This document shows, in pieces, positions 1 through 5,534 of a DNA stretch of 5,662 bases. The position numbers were made by a program, and so were the translations under genes. The notes below the pieces were generated by a model. That model had not been told where the DNA came from, ran no database searches, and worked only from the letters and a program-made list of their open reading frames with translations. This DNA is from Candidatus Omnitrophota bacterium. Lineage in GTDB: Bacteria > Omnitrophota > Koll11 > Zapsychrales > Fredricksoniimonadaceae. The DNA is taken from positions 1 through 5,662 of the forward strand of contig JAHFGF010000107.1 of the NCBI GenBank assembly GCA_023247595.1. The letters run 5' to 3'. The first letter of the stretch is position 1; every line of letters starts with the position of its first letter.

Positions 1-46
1 CACAAGAACACAGGTCGGACTTGTGGACTTTTGTGCTCTTGTGCTC
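1..46. repeat. Degenerate octamer inverted array downstream of topA (cut by window edge)
   Basis: This starts 9 bases past the topA stop codon and runs off the left edge. Units of the 8-bp consensus NTGYGYTC are seen at 31-38 and 39-46 (two identical TTGTGCTC copies), with a variant TTGTGGAC at 21-28. The opposite orientation is seen at 6-13 (GAACACAG), preceded by a cut unit CACAA at 1-5. The two orientations face each other around 14-20. Bases 1-12 can pair with 32-43; in the minus-strand transcript the single mismatch becomes a G-U wobble. There is no U-tract, so it does not look like a standard terminator. It is the same element type as at 2044-2150. Confidence 0.6.
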
Positions 47-54
47 CTTTTCCA

Positions 55-2028
55 CTATTCTTCCGCCTTAGTTGCTTCCGGTAATTTGTTAGTGATATAA
101 CGGCATTTCGGAAAATGACTGCAGCCGTAAAACGTTGTTCCTCGGGAAGAACGGCGCTCGACTAATTCACCGCCGCAGTCTATTTCAGGACATTTCACGC
201 CGATGCCGTACGCTTCGGCATGACGACATTCCGGAAACCCTGAACAGCTTATGAACCTTCCCTTGCGTCCCCATTTAACAGCCAAAGGCCTCTGGCATAG
301 CGGGCAGGTCTTATCCGTCATGACATGGGTCTTTTCAATATTCTGCATGGCATAATCAAGTTGTTCTTTAAACGGCTTATAAAATTCTTTTAATAAGGTG
401 ACATATTCCAATTCCCCTTCTTCAATGCGGTCCAGACTGCCTTCCATCTTGGCCGTAAATCCGACGTCCATGATTTTGGAGAAATATTCAACGAGCAGGT
501 CACAAATAAGCATACCCAAATCGGTTGCCTTAAAATAACCCCGGTCGCGCTGAACATAATTGCGCGCCACCAGCGTCATGATAATCGAGGCATAAGTACT
601 TGGGCGGCCAATCCCTTCTTCTTCAAGCGTCTTAACTAAACTGGCTTCCGAATATCGGGCTGGCGGTTTGGTGAAATGCTGGGTTGGTTTTATTTCTGTT
701 AACTTTAAGGCATCCCCCACCGCATAAAACGACGGATCCAGCTTTCCCTGATTTTCTTCATCCGCGTCTTTATAAAGCGATAAATATCCATCAAAAGACA
801 ACACCGAACCGCTGGAACCGAATTTATAAATCCCGGCGGTGACTTCAATTTTCGTATTTTGATAAATAGCCGGCATCATCTGACAGCTGACAAATCGTTT
901 CCAGATCAATTCATACAACTTATTTTGGTCTTCATCCAGAAACTGTTTGACGTCCTGAGGCCGGCGCAAGACATCGGATGGACGGATTGCCTCATGCGCT
1001 TCCTGGGCTGATTTTTTTGATTTGAAACGATTCGGTTCATCAGGAAGATATTTTTTCCCGAATTGGTCAGTAATAAACGCGCGGACTTTTTCGATAGCTT
1101 CCGCGGCGATATTGACTGAATCGGTACGCATGTAAGTGATTAACCCCACACCTTCACCGTCACCCAGCTCAATACCTTCGTATAATTGCTGGGCAATCAT
1201 CATGGTTTTACTGGTATTAAATCCAAGTTTACTAAAGGCATCCTGCTGCAAGGTGCTGGTTATAAACGGCGCCGAAGCATTGCGCTTGACTTCACGTTTG
1301 GTGATATTGAAAACTGAAAACTTTTCTTTTCCAATACCGTCAACCACACTCTGGGTGTCTTTCTGATTATCCAGTTCAAATTTTTCGTTATTAATTTTCT
1401 CCAGCTGAGCGACGAGCACATCAGGAACGCCCTGCTTTTGCAGATCAACCGCAATCTGCCAGTATTCCTGCGGGATAAAATTTTTAATGGCTCGCTCGCG
1501 GTCAACAATCAGACGCAGAGCCACCGACTGAACACGGCCCGCGCTTAAACGCGAACCTACTTTTTTCCAAAGAATCGGACTGATTTGATAACCCACAATC
1601 CTGTCCAAAACCCGCCGGGCAATCTGGGCATTAATTAATTTGTTGTCAAACTTTCGAGGTTTTGTGAACGCCTTTGTAACAGCCTCTTTGGTAATTTCCT
1701 GAAATTCCACCCGATAAACATTTTTATCTTTGCCGATGTGATTGGCCAGATTCCATCCAATCGCTTCCCCTTCACGGTCAGGGTCGGTGGCGATATAAAT
1801 ATTTTCCATACCCTTGGCTTCTTTTTTTAATTTAGTGAGCACTTTTTGTTTATCGCGCATAACAATCAGCGACGGAGCAAAATCATGCTCGATATCAACA
1901 CCAAGAGTAGATTTAGGCAGGTCAATCAAATGTCCCATCGAGGATGTGACTTTATAGGACGACCCAAGGATTTTATTGATGGTTTTAACTTTTGCGGGTG
2001 ACTCAACGATGACTAACGATTTTGCCAT
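55..2028 (-). CDS. topA: DNA topoisomerase I (type IA), omega protein
   Basis: Relaxes negatively supercoiled DNA by cutting and passing one strand through a 5'-phosphotyrosine intermediate, acting on the chromosome in the cytoplasm. The 657-residue product has an N-terminal Toprim domain with the acidic Glu in VIVES (E9) and the metal-binding TDPDREGE motif (81-88). The SAGRVQS segment (162-168) and the active-site tyrosine Y299 in ITYMRTDS follow. Two C-terminal C4 zinc ribbons are visible: C575/C578/C595/C601 and C613/C618/C636/C642. This is a short form; E. coli TopA (about 865 residues) has a longer tail. I chose the ATG at 2028 because the protein then begins MAKSLVIVESPAK, as in the family, and a GAGG ribosome-binding site lies 5 nt upstream. 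The 15 codons open further upstream are read from a repeat array. It is probably the last gene of an aroK-dprA-topA operon. Confidence 0.97.
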   Translation of the reverse strand: MAKSLVIVESPAKVKTINKILGSSYKVTSSMGHLIDLPKSTLGVDIEHDFAPSLIVMRDKQKVLTKLKKEAKGMENIYIATDPDREGEAIGWNLANHIGKDKNVYRVEFQEITKEAVTKAFTKPRKFDNKLINAQIARRVLDRIVGYQISPILWKKVGSRLSAGRVQSVALRLIVDRERAIKNFIPQEYWQIAVDLQKQGVPDVLVAQLEKINNEKFELDNQKDTQSVVDGIGKEKFSVFNITKREVKRNASAPFITSTLQQDAFSKLGFNTSKTMMIAQQLYEGIELGDGEGVGLITYMRTDSVNIAAEAIEKVRAFITDQFGKKYLPDEPNRFKSKKSAQEAHEAIRPSDVLRRPQDVKQFLDEDQNKLYELIWKRFVSCQMMPAIYQNTKIEVTAGIYKFGSSGSVLSFDGYLSLYKDADEENQGKLDPSFYAVGDALKLTEIKPTQHFTKPPARYSEASLVKTLEEEGIGRPSTYASIIMTLVARNYVQRDRGYFKATDLGMLICDLLVEYFSKIMDVGFTAKMEGSLDRIEEGELEYVTLLKEFYKPFKEQLDYAMQNIEKTHVMTDKTCPLCQRPLAVKWGRKGRFISCSGFPECRHAEAYGIGVKCPEIDCGGELVERRSSRGTTFYGCSHFPKCRYITNKLPEATKAEE

Positions 2029-2033
2029 GATGA

Positions 2034-2037
2034 CCTC
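2034..2037 (-). promoter_or_regulatory. Ribosome-binding site of topA
   Basis: GAGG on the minus strand, 5 nt before the ATG at 2028. It decides the start: the longer open frame beginning at 2073 has no such site, and its extra codons come from the octamer array. Confidence 0.7.
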
Positions 2038-2043
2038 AAATAA

Positions 2044-2150
2044 GGACACAGGGATACAGGAACACAAAAGCATAAGAGAGCCGGAAAAAATTTGCGCTCT
2101 TTTTGCGCTCCTGTGTTCGTATGCTCATGCGCCCGTGTGTACTTGTGTTC
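2044..2150. repeat. Inverted array of degenerate 8-bp repeats between dprA and topA
   Basis: On the plus strand, seven units fit NTGYGYTC with a few changes: 2092-2099, 2103-2110, 2111-2118, 2119-2126, 2127-2134, 2135-2142 and 2143-2150. The last six are contiguous with exact 8-bp phasing. Four contiguous units in the opposite orientation lie at 2044-2075. The arms face each other across an AT-rich centre (about 2082-2091). Pairable segments include GAACACA (2060-2066) with TGTGTTC (2112-2118), and 2074-2081 with 2094-2101 (one mismatch). The array fills most of the dprA-topA gap and extends into the 3' end of dprA. A sister array lies beyond topA at 1-46. I do not recognise it as a known family. 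Confidence 0.7.
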
Positions 2151-3264
2151 GTTTAGTTTTCTCATATTTCTGTCCCGGCAGCTGCCGGACTAGTTTCTTT
2201 AATTCCAATTTGAATAAAATCATAGCAGCCTGCACAACATTAATGCCAGATTGATCCGCCAGCTCGTCGATGTGCAGAGTTCTGTTAGACAATGTCCCGC
2301 ACAAAGTTTTTTCTTCATCGGATAAGCCTTCATCCGCCGCAATGACCTCAGCGTTTTCTATTTCTTTCTTTCGAAAAGGCGCTAATCCAGGAGCCAATTC
2401 CAGAAGGATATCTTCGACACAGGTCGTCAATTTAGCTCCTTGCTGAATCAAACGGTTGGTTCCTTGTGACGAAAATTCACCCACTTTGCCCGGTAAAGCA
2501 AAAACATCACGCCCCTGTTCCAAAGCAAAATCACTTGTTATCAGAGCTCCGCTTTTTAAAGCAGCCTCGACAACCAAAACCCCTTGCGATAATCCGCTGA
2601 TGATGCGGTTTCTGCGCGGAAAATTAAATGACGCCGGCGGAGTTTCCATGGGAAACTCAGAAATCACCGCGCCGCGCTGCGCAATGTTTTGTTCTAGTTT
2701 TTCATTTTCCGGCGGATAAACATAATTCAATCCGCATCCAAGCACAGCGACGGTTAAACCGCCAGCTTTCAAAGCTCCCTGATGCGCTGCCGTATCAATG
2801 CCCCGTGCCATTCCGGAGACAATACTTAATCCGGCCTGCGCCAACTCCGCGGCAAACGTCTGCGCCATACCGATTCCATATAATGAGGCTCTTCGGGAAC
2901 CGACAATCGCAACAGCCGGACCTTTTAAAGCAGCCGCGTGGCCTTTGATATAAAGCACTAGCGGCGCATCAACGGTTTCTTTCAAAATTTCAGGATACGC
3001 TTCATCTTCCTGACAAAACACCTGAACACCCGACGAACGCATCAAATGATATTCATTCTCTAAAAATTTGTCCTGAGAAAAATGGAAAAAATTTAATACC
3101 GCGTGCTCGGGAATATTGAAAACAGCCAGCCATTCTTCACGACTCGCGCTTAAGACCTTCTGCGGCGAACCAAAATGTTCAATAAGCTGCTTAGCCCGTT
3201 TAGGACCAATACCCGCCACTGCATTTAATATTAAATAGGCTTCTAAATTAGTTTTGTTTGACAT
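2125..3264 (-). CDS. dprA: DNA-processing protein DprA (Smf)
   Basis: Binds incoming single-stranded DNA and loads RecA during natural transformation; it acts in the cytoplasm. The 379-residue product has an N-terminal helix-hairpin-helix/SAM-like part (AVAGIGPKRAKQL, 15-27). The Rossmann-like DprA core spans about 100-290 and shows the hallmark motifs VGSRRAS (121-127), SGMARGIDTAAH (150-161), GCGLNYVYPPEN (176-187) and FPRRNRIISG (215-224). A C-terminal winged-helix region lies at about 313-362. The ATG at 3264 overlaps the end of aroK by 17 bp, suggesting translational coupling; a weak GGGAAG lies 9 nt upstream. The final eight residues (RTQVHTGA) and the TGA stop are read from the octamer array, so the native C-terminus was probably altered by that element. 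dprA is widespread in bacteria, so its presence alone does not prove competence. Confidence 0.96.
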   Translation of the reverse strand: MSNKTNLEAYLILNAVAGIGPKRAKQLIEHFGSPQKVLSASREEWLAVFNIPEHAVLNFFHFSQDKFLENEYHLMRSSGVQVFCQEDEAYPEILKETVDAPLVLYIKGHAAALKGPAVAIVGSRRASLYGIGMAQTFAAELAQAGLSIVSGMARGIDTAAHQGALKAGGLTVAVLGCGLNYVYPPENEKLEQNIAQRGAVISEFPMETPPASFNFPRRNRIISGLSQGVLVVEAALKSGALITSDFALEQGRDVFALPGKVGEFSSQGTNRLIQQGAKLTTCVEDILLELAPGLAPFRKKEIENAEVIAADEGLSDEEKTLCGTLSNRTLHIDELADQSGINVVQAAMILFKLELKKLVRQLPGQKYEKTKRTQVHTGA

Positions 3265-3757
3265 AGGTTATAACTTCCCGTGCGACTCTGTGCAAATCAC
3301 CGTCTGTGGTGTCCAACGTCACATCTGCTTTTTCATAAAAAGGTTGCCGAACGTTTAACAACTCATTGATTTTAGATAAAGGATCTGAAACATCCAACAA
3401 GGGCCGTTTTGGCTGCATTTGAACCCGCCTGAGAATCTCCTGAGGCTCACACGCCAAATGAATCAAAATCCCGTTTTTTTTCAGCGCTTGGATATTATCA
3501 GGATTAAGGACCGCGCCGCCTCCGCAATCAATAATCAACCCCTCTTGATTCGACAGATCCCGGACAACCCTGTGTTCCAGATTACGAAAATAGCCCTCCC
3601 CCGAATTCTTAAAAATTTCCGCGATGCTCTTTGCCTCCAACTTTTCAACCATGGCGTCCGTAGAAACAGCCTTGCGGCCCAACTGCTGTTGAAGGATTCC
3701 GGCCAGCGTTGATTTCCCTGTACCCATAAAACCAATCAGAACAATGTTGCGAATCAT
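3248..3757 (-). CDS. aroK: Shikimate kinase
   Basis: Phosphorylates shikimate at the 3-hydroxyl with ATP, the fifth step of the chorismate pathway to aromatic amino acids; cytoplasmic. The 169-residue product is typical in length for the family. Visible motifs are Walker A GFMGTGKST (9-17), shikimate-binding D34, R58 in the YFRNLE segment, the CGGGAV loop (78-83), the lid arginine R118 in KRPLLD, and R137 in VRQPFYEKAD. The Asp two positions before D34, usual in the family, is Ser32 here. I chose the ATG at 3757 because MIRNIVLIGFMG is the normal start of the fold. The frame stays open to 3868, but that extension runs through the promoter and into the fbaB terminator hairpin. There is no Shine-Dalgarno sequence; a strong promoter predicts transcription beginning at the ATG itself. 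First gene of the operon with dprA and topA. Confidence 0.95.
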   Translation of the reverse strand: MIRNIVLIGFMGTGKSTLAGILQQQLGRKAVSTDAMVEKLEAKSIAEIFKNSGEGYFRNLEHRVVRDLSNQEGLIIDCGGGAVLNPDNIQALKKNGILIHLACEPQEILRRVQMQPKRPLLDVSDPLSKINELLNVRQPFYEKADVTLDTTDGDLHRVAREVITYVKQN

Positions 3758-3763
3758 GGCGAA

Positions 3764-3792
3764 ATTGTAACATTCTCGATATAGGGTGTCAA
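3764..3792 (-). promoter_or_regulatory. Strong sigma70-type promoter of aroK-dprA-topA, predicting a leaderless mRNA
   Basis: On the minus strand there is a perfect -35 TTGACA (3787-3792), a 17-bp spacer (3770-3786), and a -10 TACAAT (3764-3769) preceded by TGT, which also makes an extended -10. Six bases (3758-3763) separate the -10 from the ATG, so the expected +1 falls on the A of the start codon at 3757. The lack of a Shine-Dalgarno sequence upstream of aroK fits this. Confidence 0.8.
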
Positions 3793-3851
3793 ATTGAGAG
3801 AATTTTATTTCTAGGCTACTTGCCTCTTCTCTAATATAGGTACTGAAAACA

Positions 3852-3889
3852 AAAAAGGACAATGACATGTGGGGGTCATTGTCCTTTTT
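3852..3889 (-). terminator. Rho-independent terminator of fbaB (potentially bidirectional)
   Basis: A perfect 15-bp inverted repeat, AAAAAGGACAATGAC at 3852-3866 and its exact complement at 3875-3889, encloses an 8-nt loop. Read on the minus strand, the stem ends in a run of T, as required to stop fbaB transcription 49 nt after its stop codon. The flanking A and T runs are symmetrical, so it could also stop plus-strand transcripts. It insulates fbaB from the aroK promoter. Confidence 0.88.
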
Positions 3890-3906
3890 GAATCGCTATA
3901 TAAACC

Positions 3907-3932
3907 GTACGGGCGGGGTTATCCCACCCTAC
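3907..3932. repeat. REP-like GC-rich palindrome after fbaB
   Basis: This lies 5 nt after the fbaB stop codon. Arms GTA-C-GGG-C-GGG (3907-3917) and CCC-A-CCC-TAC (3923-3932) pair across the loop GTTAT. In the minus-strand RNA the central C/A mismatch becomes a G-U wobble, with one bulged base. The sequence GTAGGGTGGGATAAC resembles the GTAGGGTGGGTTA-type iterated palindromes I know from many bacterial genomes. Only one copy is in the window, so assignment to a repeat family is inferred. It may also serve as a 3' mRNA-stabilising hairpin. Confidence 0.45.
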
Positions 3933-3937
3933 ACAAA

Positions 3938-5002
3938 TTAAGCAATCGTTACATCTTTGCTCAGATAAACATCTTGAATCGCGTTAAGAATCGCAACGCC
4001 GTCTTTCATTGGCTTCTGGAAGGCCTTCCTTCCAGAAATTAAACCAGAACCGCCGGCTCTTTTATTGATAACAGCTGTTATAACAGCTTCTTGCAAGTCA
4101 TTGCTGCCTGAAGCGCCGCCGGAATTAATTAAACCGATTTTGCCCATATAGCAGTTAGCAACCTGATAACGGCAGAGGTCAATCGGGTGATCGGTTGTTA
4201 GGTTTGAATAAATGCGCTTGTCGGTTTTTCCGTAGGCGCTTTCTTTGGTATTCAAAGCCAAATAACCGCCGTTATTCTCAGGCAGTTTCTGTTTGATGAT
4301 GTCGGCTTCAATCGTAACACCCAGATGATTGGCCTGACCGGTTAAATCCGCTGAGACATGGTAATCTTTCTCTTTGGTTTTGAATGCGTTATTGCGCAAA
4401 TAACACCAAAGGATTGTGAACAATCCAAGCTGGTGGGCCTTTTTAAAGGCGCGGGAAACTTCTTCGATTTGCCGATGTGACTCATCAGAACCAAAATAAA
4501 TAGTCGCGCCAACACCTACGGCGCCCATATCAGCGGCCTGTTGAACATCCGCAAATAATCTCTGATCAAATTTGTTGGGATAGGTTAAAAACTCATTGTG
4601 GTTGAATTTTACGACGAATGGAATTTTATGGGCATATTTGCGTGAGCAAAGACCAAGAACGCCGAGGGTTGAGGCAACCGCATTGCATCCGCCTTCAACA
4701 GCTAACTTCACAATGCTTTCCGGATCAAAATAAATCGGATTAGGGGCAAACGATGCGCCGGCGGAATGTTCTATGCCTTGGTCAACCGGAAGAATGGATA
4801 AATAACCTGTTCCAGACAGGCGGCCGTGGTTATACATCGAATTAAGATTGCGTAAAACATTATTATTTCGGTCGGAATAGATAAAAACGCGATCCAGAAA
4901 ATCCGGCCCTGTTAAAGTCAAACTTTCTTTAGGGATACTTGCGCATTTATGTTTTAAAAGACCTTCATTTTCTTTGCCTAATAAATCCAGTACGTTTGCC
5001 AT
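3938..5002 (-). CDS. fbaB: Class I fructose-bisphosphate aldolase, FbaB/DhnA type
   Basis: Reversibly cleaves fructose 1,6-bisphosphate to dihydroxyacetone phosphate and glyceraldehyde 3-phosphate by Schiff-base chemistry, in glycolysis and gluconeogenesis; cytoplasmic. The 354-residue product is colinear with E. coli FbaB (350 residues), from the N-terminal [14 protein letters not shown] to the C-terminal end DVTIA. Shared blocks include [20 protein letters not shown] (60-79), [12 protein letters not shown] (164-175), [16 protein letters not shown] (213-228) and INSGGASGS (292-300). The Schiff-base lysine should be in IIKQK (K237 or K239). It is not the metal-dependent class II enzyme. The ATG at 5002 has a good AAAGGAG ribosome-binding site 10 nt upstream. 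It has its own promoter and terminator, so it is likely monocistronic. Confidence 0.96.
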   Translation of the reverse strand: MANVLDLLGKENEGLLKHKCASIPKESLTLTGPDFLDRVFIYSDRNNNVLRNLNSMYNHGRLSGTGYLSILPVDQGIEHSAGASFAPNPIYFDPESIVKLAVEGGCNAVASTLGVLGLCSRKYAHKIPFVVKFNHNEFLTYPNKFDQRLFADVQQAADMGAVGVGATIYFGSDESHRQIEEVSRAFKKAHQLGLFTILWCYLRNNAFKTKEKDYHVSADLTGQANHLGVTIEADIIKQKLPENNGGYLALNTKESAYGKTDKRIYSNLTTDHPIDLCRYQVANCYMGKIGLINSGGASGSNDLQEAVITAVINKRAGGSGLISGRKAFQKPMKDGVAILNAIQDVYLSKDVTIA

Positions 5003-5012
5003 TTGAACACCA

Positions 5013-5019
5013 CTCCTTT
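5013..5019 (-). promoter_or_regulatory. Ribosome-binding site of fbaB
   Basis: AAAGGAG on the minus strand, extended to AAAGGAGTGGTG, ends 10 nt before the ATG at 5002. It is the strongest Shine-Dalgarno match in the window and confirms the start. Confidence 0.85.
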
Positions 5020-5087
5020 ACCTTTGTTATTGGAAAAATTGCTTACGACAGACTTCAGCTGCGTGTTATTTAACTGTGGGATGCACT

Positions 5088-5116
5088 ATTATATCTATTT
5101 TTTCAGAAAATGCAAA
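5088..5116 (-). promoter_or_regulatory. Sigma70-type promoter of fbaB
   Basis: A perfect -10 TATAAT (5088-5093) lies 17 bp downstream of a four-of-six -35 match, TTTGCA (5111-5116), on the minus strand. The predicted start of transcription near 5081 gives a leader of about 80 nt. I saw no riboswitch-like fold in the leader (5003-5081). The rest of the interval up to 5189 holds no clear terminator for the upstream peptidase fragment. Confidence 0.65.
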
Positions 5117-5189
5117 AATCTTGACGAATTGTTCCTGGAAATTTCTTTAGTCTCCAATCGCAAAATAATAGGCTAAGGCATCTTTGGGT

Positions 5190-5534
5190 TTAAAATTGAA
5201 TCCCATATCCGCTGGCAATCCAACGCAGAATTGCTTCGCCTTTAAACAAACTGATCAAAGCGCCAATGACTAAAAACGGACCGTAGGCAATAGTGCTTTC
5301 TTTGGTTCGCAATTTCTCAACAATGCCGTATAAACCTCCGAAAAAAGGTGCCAGGAAAAAAGACACTAGCGCAAGCTTCCATCCCATGAAGGCACCAACC
5401 ATGGCCATCAGTTTAACATCTCCTCCGCCCATCGTATCCATGCGCAAAACTTGATAGACCTTCTTATTAAGATGCACAAATGACGGCCCCAAATTTAAAT
5501 CTGCGGCACGTTTAATATCCCAAAACGAATCCAA
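5190..5534 (-). CDS. A24 prepilin peptidase, C-terminal fragment (N-terminus missing)
   Basis: Family members are inner-membrane aspartyl proteases that cut, and often methylate, type IV prepilins and pseudopilins. From the TTG at 5534 there are 114 residues. The catalytic motif MGGGDVKLMAM (35-45, Asp39) is followed by hydrophobic segments at about 42-71 and 84-98 and the typical YGPFLVIGA block. Full-length enzymes have about 200-290 residues, with a first catalytic Asp about 60 residues before GGGD in a membrane-rich region. Here residues 1-32 are hydrophilic and do not resemble the family. The frame is open only from 5552, so the first active-site half is absent and the product is probably inactive alone. 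In-frame ATGs at 5441 or 5432 could start an 80-83-residue remnant, but no good ribosome-binding site is seen. It is likely a decayed or rearranged gene, or an assembly join. Confidence 0.65.
   Translation of the reverse strand: MDSFWDIKRAADLNLGPSFVHLNKKVYQVLRMDTMGGGDVKLMAMVGAFMGWKLALVSFFLAPFFGGLYGIVEKLRTKESTIAYGPFLVIGALISLFKGEAILRWIASGYGIQF

Noticed and set aside
1..46. Rho-independent terminator for topA
   Set aside because: The array can fold, but no U-tract follows the stem on the minus strand, and the element is cut by the window edge.
1136..1508. Plus- and minus-strand alternative open frames within topA
   Set aside because: They are shadows of the conserved TopA frame around its active-site region.
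2029..2073. Longer TopA N-terminus starting MLLCSCIPVSLFEVI
   Set aside because: The extension is translated from the octamer array, has no ribosome-binding site, and precedes the standard MAKSLVIVES start, which has GAGG 5 nt upstream.
2044..2150. CRISPR array
   Set aside because: Units are 8 bp, contiguous and degenerate, without unique spacers, and no cas gene is present.
1976..2254. Plus-strand open frame over the dprA-topA junction
   Set aside because: It reads the octamer array and the antisense of dprA and topA; its Cys/Ala/His-rich composition comes from the repeats and no motif is recognisable.
2456..2948. Two overlapping plus-strand open frames inside dprA
   Set aside because: They are antisense to a conserved gene and have low-quality composition with no family motif or ribosome-binding site.
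3419..3712. Plus-strand open frame inside aroK
   Set aside because: It is antisense to conserved shikimate kinase motifs and has no supporting signal.
3758..3868. 37-residue N-terminal extension of shikimate kinase
   Set aside because: It would have to be translated from the terminator hairpin and the aroK promoter, and the family fold begins at MIRNIVLIG.
5121..5149. Plus-strand promoter beginning TTGACG
   Set aside because: The -10 at the right spacing is poor (TCTTTA) and there is no plus-strand gene downstream.
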